Shown: positions 1-12,189, counted from the first letter of the stretch. The stretch: DNA of 64,000 nucleotides from Trichuris trichiura (GCA_037903355.1 JBAJFE010000042.1:4228001-4292000), one strand, 5' to 3'. Notes: generated by a model from the sequence alone, not told the origin. Numbers and translations: made by a program.

Positions 1-1772
1 ACAAAGCAAAATAATCATGCCGAACGATCATAAAATCAGTCATAGCTGGGTCAACTAGGTCATTACAAACCAACTGCACACACTAGCATGAGAAGCGCAG
101 GTTCTTCGTTTCTTATGCTATTCTTCAGGCAGCAATATGGTTTGGAGGGATCCAGTGGCCTTTATTTTTCGAGAGAACTGTCAGCACTGATTCTTCCGTG
201 AATAAGTTAAAACTGACTTCATACATAAAAGCAGTACTATACTGATGCAATACAGGGGTTCACTTCGTTACGCAACGCTTGTGAAAAATTACCCTAAAAT
301 TTACCTTTATTCAATTTGAAGTAAGGACCAACGAACTGCCACCATGGGGCCCTGACCTCACGTTCCCTCTACTGAATCATTTCATGTGAGACTTCAGCAG
401 ACAAGTCAAGAAGTGTTTCCTATAAATGACGTAAACTTAAGCAAGCGGAAGATAGTCAGTGACAAAAATGCTTACAAAGTGTACTGAACTGAATGGCATT
501 CGAAGGAGAGTTAATGACCCATTTCATATTGTTACTTTTACCCCGTTTGTAACATTTTGAAATTAAAGAACAAGAATAAAAACGGGCGGAATTACTTCTC
601 TTTAAAAAAAGGTAATAATAGATTTTGGACTACCATTGTATGCCTGACCATATATGACGCACACTGAAGCCTTGAATAAACTAAATTTGTATGCGATGAT
701 TTCCCTTTTTGCTGTAAAGAAATTGATACTGCTGTCCAATAAACTACATCCATTTTTCGGTTATTGCAGTGTACGCAGCTTCACAGTCCTCTTTTACCGA
801 CGCGGACACTTTTATTTACTTCGAAATTATGAAAACGTTAGGGTCATTCCCCGTCTTATCTTCAACATGTTGGGGCCAGTCTCGATTGAACGTACAGAAT
901 TAGGTCGGCTCCTTTTTTTCGTCTCTTATCTGGCAAAGCTTACGAAATAATGTACGCAGCTCCTCAGCACCGGTTCCACAATACTGAAATGGTCAAAACC
1001 GCCAACAAGCTAAATTAAAATCAAATGTTTGGAGAAACAACCTTTCTGAAAGCTTTATAATATTGCGCTGCGTAAAAATGGCTTCACCCGTAAACTAAAA
1101 CTATGTTTTTTCTTCAGCACTGAAATTTCGAACTAAAAAACGCGAGCAACAGTTAGACAAGAAAACTTGTTCAACCTCTGATTTATGAACTTATATTCAC
1201 GGTTAGACGCACGAATGATTGACTGTGAACACTAAGCAAGCGAACCGCGGTACTAACGATGACAAAATTATGAAGTGAGAAAGATGCGCCGAAACGAACA
1301 ACGCGATATCGAGGTGGTTTTATTTATGGCGGCATCAGCGGGGTCGACATGGACAAAAGAGAATGTAGGGATTACAGAAACGTAAATTGTTACACAAAGA
1401 ATGAAGGAACAGTAATGGTAATGCAATAGTTTAATAACTTACTGTACGTCATGGGCATGTATGTCGTTGCAACAATATTAATACAACGCATGTAACAAGC
1501 TTTCAGGAAGGACAAACTGCGAAAGAAAACGTAGGATAATAAGCAAGTTGAAAATACTTACTCCAGAGACTGCTTCACAGCCACTGTTCAGACAGGTCAG
1601 GAACAAAGAAAAACAGAAGTATCAGTGCTTTCGGAAAGCTAATGCCAAATCATGCGCTACTCCTAGGTGCTTTCATTAAATAGAGAACGGAAAGCGATTA
1701 CAATCGGGGCTTCCTTAATGCGCTCACTACCAACAAAATTGGAAGATCAGTAATCCCGAGTCTCGTCAAACT
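1..1772. other. 3' flank of the hnRNP K gene, no gene seen
   Basis: AT-rich sequence downstream of the hnRNP K stop codon on the minus strand. Short open frames here (for example 654-950 plus) show no recognisable motif. It presumably includes the 3' UTR. TTTATT on the plus strand (AATAAA on minus) occurs near 303 and 1319, but neither can be assigned as the used polyadenylation site from sequence alone. Confidence 0.4.
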
Positions 1773-2765
1773 TTAGTAGCTGAATCGTGATGGCGAAGTC
1801 AGCAATTGCTGCTGTATATACTTACGCCCAGCCGAGCTAGCCCGAACGCACTGTTGTAACAAAAACTGGCCCATTTTAACCTGATTTTCCAATCCAGTGA
1901 TGGTTATGATGCGTTGGTCAGAGTTTGCATCTGGTGGATCAACCCTGATGTGAGCTCCTGACTCGTTACGGATACGATTAATTCGCTCACCGCCACGGCC
2001 TATAATTGTTCCACATAATTCGTTTGGAATTGTCACTTGTATTTCAGTCAGTGTTCTCATAGGAATTTCTGGCTCCATGAATCGCGGTTTGCTACGTTGA
2101 AACCAATCCACTGGCACAGGAGAGCCCATAAATTTCGACGAGTCCATACTAGAACGTTTTCCTTTTTCTCCATAACCACCGTAATCGTATGGATATAACT
2201 CGTCGAAGTTATTCGCATCATACATTCGCTCTGCACCTTTTATCGGAGTCTCCTCACATATTTTCAAAATCTCTTTCACGGCTCTTACTACCTGTTCAAC
2301 TTCGCCAGTCAACTGAATCACCCGCTCCGTAGAGTACGGGGCGCATTCGGAGAAAACACGTATACTAGAACCAGTCGACTCACGCAGTTCCTTGATTTTG
2401 AAACCTGCACGACCAATAATGGCACCAGCCTGACTCTGGTGAACCAAAATGCGCAACTCGTGTTGCATCTGACCAGTGTTGCTTTCTTCCAAGGAAGGTA
2501 GAATGTCAGCAATACAGTCGCAAAGCATGTCCAAATCGGCACAGGACATCTTGACGACACGTTCGCGAGTCAAGCTATCGGGAATGCTTAAGGTAGAATT
2601 ATACTGTGTGCGCAAACGCTTGATATTTTCTCCACCCTTTCCAATTATCGCACCAGCCCACTTACTGGGAATAAGGATACGCAACTCTGGTCCATCAGAA
2701 GAGCGAGGTCGCTTCCGACCACCTCCCGAACTCGATCCACTAGTATCGTCCATATAGCGCTTCAT
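1773..2765 (-). CDS. hnRNP K-like protein with three KH domains
   Basis: Predicted single-stranded nucleic-acid binding protein of the hnRNP K / PCBP family, acting in nuclear RNA processing and in transcriptional or translational control. The frame is 330 codons with no stop. Three KH domains are visible: KH1 about residues 26-92 with GXXG loop GKGG (42-45), KH2 about 102-172 with GRAG (118-121), and KH3 about 238-308 with GRGG (256-259). This 2+1 spacing, with a Tyr/Gly/Ser-rich linker at about 180-235, is the hnRNP K layout. An acidic-basic N-terminus with a KRPR patch could serve as a nuclear signal. The first ATG is used; a second Met at residue 5 (MDDTSG) is equally plausible. A GTAAGT lies inside the last codons (minus strand near 1822-1827), so an alternative C-terminal splice form is possible. 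The coding region is intronless, but a 5' UTR intron argues against a processed retrocopy. Family identity is firm; orthology to a named gene is inferred. Confidence 0.92.
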   Translation of the reverse strand: MKRYMDDTSGSSSGGGRKRPRSSDGPELRILIPSKWAGAIIGKGGENIKRLRTQYNSTLSIPDSLTRERVVKMSCADLDMLCDCIADILPSLEESNTGQMQHELRILVHQSQAGAIIGRAGFKIKELRESTGSSIRVFSECAPYSTERVIQLTGEVEQVVRAVKEILKICEETPIKGAERMYDANNFDELYPYDYGGYGEKGKRSSMDSSKFMGSPVPVDWFQRSKPRFMEPEIPMRTLTEIQVTIPNELCGTIIGRGGERINRIRNESGAHIRVDPPDANSDQRIITITGLENQVKMGQFLLQQCVRASSAGRKYIQQQLLTSPSRFSY

Positions 2766-2787
2766 TAAATGGTAAACCCACCTAGAC

Positions 2788-2917
2788 CTAAGATGAGCGA
2801 TTTCATCAGATCAGAAAAAATAGGACGCACGGAAAAATATGGGAACGTAATAATTAACTGAAAAGAGTCGCCTTTAAAAACAATTTCGTTCTCAGGAATA
2901 GAAAAAAGAATACTTAC
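2788..2917 (-). other. Likely 5' UTR intron of the hnRNP K-like gene
   Basis: On the minus strand a good donor, GTAAGT, begins at 2917. A pyrimidine-containing acceptor ending CTTAG at 2788 lies 22 bases upstream of the ATG. This would leave a short leader exon upstream of 2918. The same acceptor could instead be a trans-splice site if the organism is a spliced-leader nematode. Seen: the splice consensus. Inferred: its use. Confidence 0.5.
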
Positions 2918-3040
2918 AACGCGAGTTAGACGCGAAAAGTACGGCAACTTCGGACGTGAATGACCGCTCAACGCAGTGACCACAAGATAGCAATTAATCT
3001 GCTCAAATAAATCACCGTCGTATAGTTTAAAGTATCGCAC

Positions 3041-3860
3041 AAATCAACTAACAGTAAAACGAACTTGAAAAACTTAGCCGGATCAAGCAAACAACGCTAC
3101 AATGCCAAAGTTATTGCGCGTACTACAAGCACTGATAAAAGATGCTCAAGTTTGCCTTCGTACTGTACATATAAACAAAATTTGTTTCGCTGTGATTGGG
3201 ATGAATGTAGTTACACCGAATATTTGCAAGAAATGAAGTATAAGAGAGGCTTTATAAAACACCTTTTTTTTGACAAGCACAACTACCCTGCCAAATTTTT
3301 TATCTAGGCTATAATGTTGCAGCTGCTTAGGTTTGACCTGTTGCAGGGGAGCATGTTATTTGCCCACTAGAATGGGACACTCAGAACGTGGTGTGTAGTG
3401 CGACCAAATAAGGTTTGTTTATAAATTGGTTCTAGTTTGCCTACAAATTGTTTTGAGAACTGCGAATCTCCAACTCCCTTTGCATGACGCTGGAATTCTA
3501 CAAAGCGCTCAGGAAAAACTTTCGATCTTTCTGCTGTCATTTTCAGGCGCATGCTGACAGCACTTTGATCGCAGTATTTCTTTCTTACCCAAGAGAAAAA
3601 TGTAACGGAAGATGCAGATATTGTAATGATGCTTCTTTCCGTCTAACAAACGCATGCTCCATTTTTAAACAAAAAGCTTCAATCTTAAAAGATCCACCAT
3701 CAGTGTACGATGTGATCAGATCTAGTGAAATTGTGTTGCCTCGTCGTTAGAAGTACGGTTTCTTTGTAACAGGCGCTTAAGCTCATGTTTATATGTGTCC
3801 TCTAGGTTTTGCCTTCTTGGTATTGTTGGCGGTAAGAAAGTACTTTTCATTTGAGCAAAG
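3041..3860. other. Intergenic, no gene recognised
   Basis: Upstream side of the hnRNP K-like gene, so its promoter should lie near 2920-3200. Short open frames on both strands (for example 3065-3307 and 3484-3750 plus) have no recognisable motif or splice context. Confidence 0.35.
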
Positions 3861-3960
3861 TCAGACGGCGGTTTCGGAACTTCTCGCGTTCCGTCACCAG
3901 CGTTCTAAAGTGAAGTTACCTACGTAGACATCTATGAAACCAAGACGGGACAAACGATTT
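3840..3960 (-). repeat. Degenerate Penelope-like terminal repeat with hammerhead-like core
   Basis: On the minus strand, CTGGTGAC is followed by a GGAAC / GTTCC hairpin and then GAAAC (about 3871-3900). This is the same core arrangement found throughout the window's Penelope-like family. The flanks are too diverged to set limits. Confidence 0.45.
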
Positions 3961-4289
3961 TGGTAGTGTGAGTAGTCAGCCAACGTTATCCATAGGAACT
4001 GCTGGGTTGACTAGCTTGTGCGGATTAACACTGAAGCACGTGCTACCAGCTATCAGTGGTAATAATGTTTCACTTCAGTGAATGCCAAAGTTCAGGCAGA
4101 AATGCTCTTGCATAAGTATTTTACGGGTGTTTAAGTTGACAACGAACAAACAAACTGACGTGCAAATCCGATATAATAATATTTTACAAATTTTATTGAC
4201 TTCATATATACACAGGCAGTTCGTTTCGTTATTAAAACTATGCAAGCCTAATGGAAGAGCAAGGGTGATTTTCGTGAAGCACTACGGAT

Positions 4290-4490
4290 GATTAATATGA
4301 AAGGTTTTCATAATGCAAAAGCTTTATTATGGAATAATTCCCGTTTAATGCGTTAAATAACTCCGGAGCTTTCGGGTCGACCGAGACCCGTCTTCAGCGG
4401 TATTATTCAGCTCCGGAGTTATTTAACACATTAAACGGGAATTATTCCATAATAAAGCTTTTGCATTATGAAATCATACGGTCCCGTACG
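4290..4490. repeat. Foldback repeat (about 70-bp arms) around a hammerhead-like core
   Basis: The stretch from TTTCATAATGCAAAAGC (about 4306) through CTCCGGAGCT (to 4370) is repeated inverted at about 4411-4473. The loop carries, on the minus strand, CTGAAGAC, a GGGTC/GACCC hairpin and GAAAG. The flanking CTCCGG strengthens the stem. The near-perfect arms suggest recent formation. Confidence 0.8.
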
Positions 4491-4779
4491 AAGAAACCAC
4501 ATTTTCAATATGAAAGGTGAAATTATGATAAGCAATGAGCGGCTATTGTTAACAGCGAGCAGCACAAGCATTCATGTTGATCTCCATGTCAGTCAAACAA
4601 TGAACGAAACTTAAACTGGACCAGTATTGAACGAACTATTCCCGCGTTCAACCTCTGACATGCCTCTGTTTTTTACAGTTCTTATGTACGGAGCGCTTTT
4701 CCTTTGTACCTATAACGGTGACATATGTTCTCATAGGTTCACGCAGCCCTAAATATAGTTCGAATTCGATAGTTTAGAT

Positions 4780-5218
4780 CAGCCATTCTCAACGTGGGTC
4801 CTGGGGTCCCCAGGGGGGGGAGGGGGCAGGAGGCCGTCAAGGGGGGCTGAGAAGCCTTATCGGAACAAGCGTGGTTAGGTAGATCAGAAGGGTGAGAATT
4901 TATGTCAATCCTGTATAGAGGATTGGTTAACCGTTAGCAACATCCCTCTATAGAGGATTCGAATAAATTGTCACTCGACTGGACGAAGTGGTTTCATTGC
5001 TAGTTTCAAAGAACCCCAAGTGCTCTTTTCAAATGATTTGACGACTGTATATTCGAATTGTATCAGTGCATTAACTTGATCCTAGGAGGTTGCCATTGAA
5101 AGCTGATTGGCTGCTATACAAAAAACGCAAAAATTAATCGACCAATAGGAAAAGGGGGCCTGGCACCTACGGACACCTTCGAAGGGTGGCCTAGCGCAAA
5201 AAAAGTTGAGAATGGTTG
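4780..5218. mobile_element. hAT-type nonautonomous element (MITE)
   Basis: It starts CAGCCATTCTCAACGTGGG and ends with the inverted form ...TTGAGAATGGTTG. It is flanked by 8-bp duplications GTTTAGAT (4772-4779) and GTTTAGAC (5219-5226), matching at 7 of 8 bases. The G-runs just inside the ends resemble the copy at 61126-61547, which shares long internal sequence (for example CATTAACTTGATCCTAGGAG). No transposase is encoded. Confidence 0.88.
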
Positions 5219-5226
5219 GTTTAGAC

Positions 5227-6561
5227 AACTCGGCAGTACAACTTTAATATGAACGCACTGCAAGCACAAAGAAAGTATATGTACATTTGCAGTTAGACGC
5301 ACGCGTAAAGCTGAGAACGGTGCTACTCTCTCGCCCCGGGTGGCAATATAAATATACAGAGGTGCTTCTTCAACAACGACTAGTTTGGTTGGCATTTTTA
5401 TTACACCAGACCATCTGCCCGTGACGGCACCGCTTTATTCTCACTGGCGACAGGGTGGTTCAGCTAAGCTGTACATCTGGCTGCAGGGAGCCTTCCAAGG
5501 CTCACCATGTGGCACGATCTGAATTGCCATTTGTCGGCAGGATCTAGGTGGTCCGGGCAGACAGCACATTTGTTTGAGGGTGCCACCTATTCAGTCAAGG
5601 TACTCACTACTGACGTTTACCATAGTGAACAGCCTAACCATCTTCAGCAAATGTGCGTTTGTTTCTAAAGTGCTTATGACCTTTCGTTCCCGTTTTTTAG
5701 CCCAGTAAATAGCAGTATGTTAGATCAAGAGGTTGGAAACCTTTTTTACTATTGAGGGCTATTTGGATATTTATAGCATCATTCGCGGCCCATATAAAAT
5801 AGTCATCTTAAAAATTAGCCTGCTACTAATTCATCCCTGATGTGACCGGTGGAACTGCTTCTCCATGGTGAGTGGTGTGATGTCAGCTGGTATTGATACT
5901 GATTGGTTAAATGGTCTGGCTAGGGGTTGCCTTGGTATAGCCAGAACAAATAATTCCGCAGTCTGAACGTTTCTCACCGCTGTATTGAATTTGTACATTA
6001 TTTCTTGCTTCTATGCTTCAGCTTCCAAAATCTTGAGTCCCGTGGAAGCGCTACACTTTTCGCTGTATGGAAACGTCTCGGCGGAAGGTATGCTTCAACC
6101 TCGTTAAAACTTTAGAAAGTTTTATTCATTCAGTCATTTTTCCACGCTTTTGCGCGCGCACCCGATAAGGTTCACATTCTCCATTGTATACTTGAGCATA
6201 TTCTCCACGTTGCCCCTTATCCAAGAAAAGACGCCAGCAGCACCCAGAAGAGCCTGATGCAATGGTTACGGTAAGGTAGCAGTGACATTACGCATGTGTG
6301 AAAATTAGTGCCGGCAGTTTTGATGCAGTAATTTCGATGCAAACCGTCTCTAAGGCCAGGGGGTTCCAGAGAAATTGAATATAAAAGCCTGCAGGATTGC
6401 CTGTTGAGAATTGACGCGCAAGCACGAGAGAATTGTCGCAAGCATTTAGTTTGCACAAAGCGAGTACAAGTTGCGAAGAAAAAATTCAGGAGAAAACTGA
6501 GCGCCGCTCCAGTTGTTTGAATTTGCCGCGTTGAATGATGTCGTCATTTACTTTTGTTATT
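5227..6561. other. No gene recognised
   Basis: Mixed-composition sequence with only short, motif-free open frames on both strands. I see no transposon terminus or splice-supported exon. Confidence 0.35.
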
Positions 6562-7124
6562 GTTTAGACCAGTGATTCCCAACCTTTTCTGCGCCAGGGC
6601 CCCCTCCCGTTTTTGCGTGGTTGTGCTCTTCTCTTTTCTCGCCCTAGGTCTTTCGCGTTTATTAGAGTACCTGTGACACGCAGTTTACCGAAGATTTCAA
6701 CAATGAATTTTGCTGTTGTCTTTTCGATCTGGTGAAAACCAGACAACGAACTTTTGATCTGCATTTTAAAACTCTTCAATTTAAAAGTTCGATTTTTGCA
6801 CTGGTCTGTGCCATATGGAAAAGGTAGTAACGAATCTAAATCTAATTCCTGACACGTGTGCAGTGTTTTTCAGTCGCGTCGTCTAAGTATTTCAGACGAC
6901 CTGTAACTGCTCTTCTTTGCCGAGTGAAAGAACGTAGGTCAAAAAGGTTCCTTAGTCATATGGAATTGGTCAAAACTTCTTCCACGCTCAGCTGCCAAAC
7001 TTTCGTCTTGAAAATGGGTTTGTGTGACAAAAGTTTCCTGTTAAGATTTATTGGATTTGTAGTCAAGATTTGCAAAGACTACCTCACATGAAGATGGAAC
7101 GTCTTTATACGGTCTAGCAGTTTT

Positions 7125-7400
7125 ATCATAAGAAAAAAGAGTCGTTTATTCCCATTGTAAGTCAAAGAAGGTAAGAGCATACAAACGATAGGAGCTTTCG
7201 GAACTCAACTGGTTCCGTCGTCAGCAACAGGGTACAAGGCCTGTCGCTAACGATGAAACTAGATAAGTGCTCCCTTTCGCCCAGGGTTGTGTCCTATCGC
7301 TGACGACGGATCCAGTTGGGTTGTGAAAGCCCTGATCGTTTGGGTACTGCTGCGTTCTCTTATTTACAACGGGAGTAAACCGCTCTTTTTCTCTTGTGAC
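7125..7400. repeat. Penelope-like inverted pair with two hammerhead-like cores
   Basis: Two head-to-head copies: minus-strand core at about 7193-7222 (CTGACGAC, GGAAC hairpin, GAAAG) and plus-strand core at about 7299-7328 (CTGACGAC... GAAAG). The outer arms also match in inverted form (TTTATTCCCATTGTAAG against CTTATTTACAACGGGAGTAAA). It lies within the 6570-8119 hAT element. Confidence 0.7.
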
Positions 7401-7637
7401 TAACTGGCACTTAACGCTTCAGTCGCAGTGTATGAAAATGGTTTGTTAGAAACTTCAACGCGCTTTTACCGCATACGGTCAAATTCTACGTCTGTTTTTT
7501 GTTGTACTTGTCGCCTTGTTAACAACAACAGTATTATGCGTTGATCATGCTGGACGTCGGTTCTCCGAACTCCGTATTATTGCATTCAAGTTTACTATTT
7601 GACTTTAACAAGTAGGAAAGTTGGCTATGTTGGCAAA

Positions 7638-8087
7638 TCAGTGTGGTGGCTGAAGCTGGTGCCCTAATACCAATTTTTCCACGTCAGGTTCAATATTCGT
7701 TAGCAGCAATCTTAAGTCTCCACGCTGCGCTATTTGTAGCCTGTTTCTTTTTTTAACCAAAAGATCTGTTGCGGCACTGAACCCACGTTCAACCAAATAA
7801 GAAGAAGGAAACGGCACGAGGTACTTTTTAACGATCTTCCATAATTCAGGGTAAAGTGTCGCAATTTGATGCTGCAACCAGAAATGACTGTAGCCACTCT
7901 TAAACTTAGGCTTCAGTTCTTCATTGGCTTGCAACTCAATCAGCTCTTCTTGCAAAAATGTCTCTGCTTCGTTAGCGTTTGAATATGGATCCAAAATCCA
8001 GGCTGGTATTCTCATTTTCACAACCGGGGACCCCCAAGGGCCCCCCTTAGCATTCAGGAACCCCTTGGACTCCTCCAGGGCCCCCAA
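7638..8087 (-). pseudogene. hAT transposase C-terminal (dimerisation) domain, 5' truncated
   Basis: The open frame of 149 codons holds the hATC dimerisation block: a conserved LYPELW-type segment, then PSSYLVERGFSAA, KKRNRL and GDLRLLL. These are the hallmarks of the last 100 residues of hAT-superfamily transposases. The N-terminal BED zinc finger, the catalytic DDE core and the insertion domain are missing. The first 20-25 residues are encoded by terminal-repeat sequence and are not part of the original protein. It cannot be active alone but marks the element's family. Confidence 0.85.
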
Positions 8088-8127
8088 GAGGGCCCAGGGG
8101 CCCCCGTTGGGAATGACTGGTTTAGAC

Positions 8128-9160
8128 GGAGCAGAAATATTAGTATCTGGTATTGAATAATTAATAACGATGTAATCTACATCTGCGGCAGTTCGGAAAG
8201 AAAAAAGCGCTCATTCTAAGCATGAGAAGGGTCCACACGAATAACAAATAGCACCGTTCATAGCAACTAACGTTTTTGTATGAACGGAGGAACGGTAAGG
8301 GCTATTCATCATGACATGCTGCAAACGGGTCAGATGAGGACTGAAATTATTACGCTTAGCTTGCAAAATCAGCGCAAGCTTTGAGAAAGGAACAACTATC
8401 AAACTGCATCAGGGGCTAATGCCAAGGTGGAGGCATGCAAGGTGATTTTCAGATCAAAGCTAAAGATAGCTGTGAGGTGGCACCCAAGAGAAAACTGTTC
8501 GGATAATGCCGGTCCGGTTCACCATCTGCTGCGGTCACTGTAGCCTTGAAACAGTTTTCAGGACGACGCGAATTCCAATACATCATTGCAGAACTTCAGT
8601 AATTGCCATTCATGTTGCTTCATATTAGACACTACATGCTGACTCGGCGCAACAACAGTTGCGATTTACTCTTCATACTTACCAGCTGCTTCTACCAGAG
8701 CCTCTGTCTTCATCACCGGAGCTTCCACGTCCGCGCAGTCTTTTGGATCCTTGGGCTTGAAGATTTTAATCGCTTAAGCATAGCTTGAATTCCGCCTGTA
8801 TGTCACACCATTTCATCAGAAGGTTATCCGTCAACCCGAGTATTCTTTGAGATGCAATCACTGCCTCCTCTTCGCTCATGAACCTTTCCCATTTTCCAGT
8901 CATTGCCCAGTGCCTATCTTCAGACTACTACTCCTTTTGCGCAGACATTAAACTTCGACAGAAACGTTCGGAGCAGCATTTTTCACCCGATAACTCTTGA
9001 TCCGCTATTGAGGACCAAATCATTGCTCACTAAACTTTAACAGACAGAAACGATATTTTTTGGGGCTACTTGTCACGATGGCCACAAAAGATTTGATAAC
9101 ACGCACTTGTAAATCTATTAAACTCATACTTGATCGTCCATTCACGTCTCCAGCCTGTTT
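8128..9160. other. No gene recognised
   Basis: Short open frames only (for example 8603-8788 plus), with no motif or consistent splice sites. No terminal repeats were detected by eye. Confidence 0.35.
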
Positions 9161-9500
9161 GGTGTATCTGTAAGTAAATTTCAAAATGGCCTACCGGCGA
9201 ACGGATGAACAAATTGTTTGAGTATAATGCAGAACAATTGATACCTTAGGTTTAGGAACTGCTCTTGTTTCGGTTTCAGCGGTGTAAGGGGTGTAAGGGT
9301 TCCTTGTCCTTACAGCCCTTTGCTCCCTTACACCGCTGATGACTGACGGTGTTGGTGACTTGAAGCTCACGCCGCTGCTGATTTATCATTCTGAACATTA
9401 TAGGACATCTACTGTCCTCATACTGTACAAATGGAATCAGACAGTTGATAGTCCGTTTGTTTACAAGTTGGTTCACATGTTAAGTTCGCCGTTCAGCCCT
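9160..9500. repeat. Diverged Penelope-like repeat
   Basis: The block near 9168-9290 (TCTGTAAGTAAATTTCAAAATG, then a GGATGA-type segment and a GGAACTGCTCTTG loop) matches the copy at 28760-28880. The hammerhead-like core is degraded. A GTGTAAGG-type palindrome follows at 9280-9345. Confidence 0.55.
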
Positions 9501-10028
9501 GTTATGCACAGAACAAGATCCCTGTCAAAATACAGTAGAACCTCCAAAGTTAACCACCTCCGTAGTGGGAAGTTGACCGCTTTAGCAGTGTCGTAGTACA
9601 ACCACCCAATGCTAGTTTGCTCTCTATAAGTTGACCACTTCAGCTTGCTGTATGTCAGTCTCTAAGAGCTGTTAACCGTCGGTGTCTGAATATGCTATCT
9701 ATTACTCAGCATAACGAAGTTTTTCATTACCGTGCCTTTTACATTTTTGAAGAGAGAACCGGTCCTGTCGCCTCGACGATGCTTTTTCATGCTTGCCGGC
9801 GTAGCTTGTGCGTTCACTCGTTTACATGATCTCCCACCTAGGCGACGACAGCATTCTCTCATTGAGCGAAATATGACGAATCGAGCCTGCTTGTATTCGT
9901 TCGCGTCGAACTCAATTCTATTCATTCCCTTTGCTAAACCCGTGCGGGAGGTGGCCTTAACATGTCTTCGCGAGTGAAGATATTCCGGCTTACGCAGTAA
10001 AGCTACCAGGCTGGTTAGAGTTTGCACT

Positions 10029-11880
10029 ATGGCTGAACGGAAAGAATCGAGAGAGTTGGCACTGAAGGAAAAAGCGGATCTTATCCACTTTCTTGAAACC
10101 AATAGTCAAATGAAGACAGAGGAACGGTTCCACATCAGCAGGATTACCGTTAGCAAAATCCAGAGATGTAGACGTGAGTACCTGGAAAGATGTGATAAGG
10201 AGAGCGGAGACGCGCAGCAAAAAAGGAGGAAAGTCTCCCTCGACCAAGTCAATTAAACAGCGTTAAGTTGGTTTGAGCAAATGAGAGTAGCTAATGCACG
10301 GATTTCTGTCCCAATGATCCAGGAATTTATTGGAAGGTTCGCCGTAGAATATGGGTTGACAGGTTTCCGAGCGTCGAACGGTTGGCTTGAAAAGTTCAAG
10401 CATCGCCATAACATCTTTCAAAAAATCTTACGCGGCGAATCTAACGGTTCCCGTCGAGGGTCTTGGAAAACTCCATCGCGAAGTTCCATTATTTCACCAG
10501 TGGCTTCATGGAAAAAGACATTTTCAATGCTGATGAATGCGGCTAGTTCTTCAGGGCCATGCTTGATAGAAGCCTTGTACTAAAAGGCGACAAATGCAAA
10601 TACTGGGAGCTCTCCAAGGAACGCTCATTGTGCTTCCTTGCGCCAGCACACCTGGAGAAAAGTTGAAACCATTGGTGACTGGTAGGTCAGCGAAACCCAA
10701 CGCATTTAGGAACTTCGGCTTGACGACCTCGCTGTCATTTGGAGATCAGATAAGTGCGCCTGGATGACAGCCGCCATTTTCGAGGAGTGGATAAGAAGTG
10801 TCGACCGACAGACGGAGCGAATGAAATGTTTCTTCGTACTGGTAGTAAACAATTATCCGATCCATCCCCGCGTGAGGCAATTCACAAATGTCACGTTGAA
10901 ATTTCTCCTGTCAAACTCTTCCTCAGAAACCCAGCCTCTAGATCAGTGATTCTCACGTTGGGGCATGTGCCCCACCAGAGTGCCCTTTTGAAGTCCAGGG
11001 AAGCTCAGAGCGCCAAGGGAGCCCTTCGGGTGCCTTTTGAGCTGTAGGGGGCACATGCCCCAACTAAGCCATCATGTTGAAGTACATAGGAAGGTAGGCC
11101 CTACGGGTCAGGCATTTTGCCTACTGCATAAAAGAAAGTTGCATGCCGTTGCGCCCCGTGATTCTGATTGGCTGGAATGGAGGGCAGGGTGCAGGGGGTA
11201 GTCGGCCCAGAGGTTGGAACATAAGATTTTTCGACACACTGTGCGGGAAACGTTTTCCCCACACAACTTTGCGCAGCGCCTACATTATGACGTCCCGGCT
11301 ACTCTTCTGTCCTCCCTTCCAGTCAATCAGCGCGCATGAAATCGACCAATATGAATTGGGGGCTAAAAAGCTCAGAAACATTCGCAGGAGGCCCCAGCGA
11401 CCTTGATATTGTGAAACACTGCTCTAGATCAAGGAGTAATCAAGACATTTAAATCGAAATACTGGATCTAGCTTCTGCAGTGGGTCGTTAAGAAAGCTGA
11501 AGTCAGCAGCTCATCTGTGGAAGCGACTTCGACTGCTGCGTCCATTAACTCTTTGGATCAGTTCTTCCTGGAATAAGGTTTAAGCGGAGGCAATAAGAAA
11601 GTGCTTCAGGAAAGCAAAATTTGTGAAAGGCGAAGAGGACGATGTTGAGCTCCAGCCTGATAGTCTGACTTGCGAGGCAGAGATTGAAGTAGATTTCAAA
11701 GATTTCTTTGCAATACATGTTGAAGATGCAGCTTCTACCGAAACCGACCCACAAGCAATCTTCCAATCTATACTAGGTGAAGCGGAAATGAGCGTAGAAG
11801 CAAGCAGTGCAGGACACTTCGCAGAGGGGGAAAGTGACAATTAGACGGAAATGGTACAAGCACTGAACGAAGAGGACGTC
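10029..11880 (+). pseudogene. Tigger/pogo transposase pseudogene (TIGD4/6-like)
   Basis: The remnants read in order. At 10029-10254 is an N-terminal helix-turn-helix segment. At 10281-10430 is a CENP-B-type HTH ending FRASNGWLEKFKHRH, a family signature. Shifted pieces carry the NADECGLF-like first catalytic motif (about 10527-10570) and LSKERS. At 10754-10949 are the CAWMTAAIFEEW block and then VNNYPIHPR, where the expected catalytic Asp has become Asn, and TQPLDQ. After the nested hAT element the frame resumes with GVIKTFKSKYW (from 11430). A tail with LGEAEMSV follows near 11780. Several stops and frameshifts make it nonfunctional. The MITE at 10944 splits the QPLDQ codon run exactly. Confidence 0.82.
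10944..11421. mobile_element. hAT MITE nested in the pogo transposase
   Basis: Ends are CAGTGATTCTCACG and ...GTGAAACACTG, flanked by identical 8-bp duplications CTCTAGAT (10936-10943 and 11422-11429). Joining the flanks restores the transposase reading QPLDQGVIK, which proves the insertion site. Siblings are at 22502-22976 and 50228-50677. Confidence 0.93.
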
Positions 11881-12189
11881 GGGCGCGTGTTAGCGTAGAT
11901 GAGGTATTTTGCTGCTGAAAACTGCCCAGTGATGCTGGGCGGGCTAACTGATGCGGAGGCTGCCCTTGTTCCTTATGTTTGCAGTAAGAACAGGTACCAG
12001 ACTAGAATTGACATTTTTTTTCAGGAAGCACTCTAGCCTCTGAAAAGCCTTGTGCATGATTTTACAAGGGCACTGTTTTGATTGACCTCGCCGTTTAATA
12101 GACTTCCAATAGATGCTGTGTAACAGAATAAAACGCGTGCAGGTACTAATCTGTTTAGCCGATCCCCTTATACTCACAACCACTCTGTA

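Larger units (their letters stand above)
6570..8119 (-). mobile_element. Internally shortened hAT transposon
   Basis: The left end is CAGTGATTCCCAACC and the right end is its inverted match ...GTTGGGAATGACTG. The flanking 8-bp target duplications are identical, GTTTAGAC (6562-6569 and 8120-8127). At 1550 bp it is too short for a full hAT element and keeps only the C-terminal part of the transposase (7638-8087, minus). A separate Penelope-like foldback (about 7125-7400) sits inside it, so that repeat is younger or was carried within. Confidence 0.9.
9533..11900 (+). mobile_element. Decayed Tigger/pogo-family element (copy 1)
   Basis: It begins after a TA with CAGTAGAACCTCCAAAG, the same terminus type as the MITE at 53020-53692. 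It contains transposase remnants from 10029 to about 11880 and is split by a hAT MITE at 10944-11421. The matching right terminal repeat was not found near 11900-12000, so the right limit is approximate. Confidence 0.75.

Noticed and set aside
654..950. 98-codon plus-strand ORF
   Set aside because: No motif, no homology recognised, AT-rich composition, and no splice or promoter support.
1773..2765. hnRNP K-like gene as a processed retrocopy
   Set aside because: The frame is intact, a 5' UTR intron with good splice sites is present, and no poly(A) tract or target duplication is seen.
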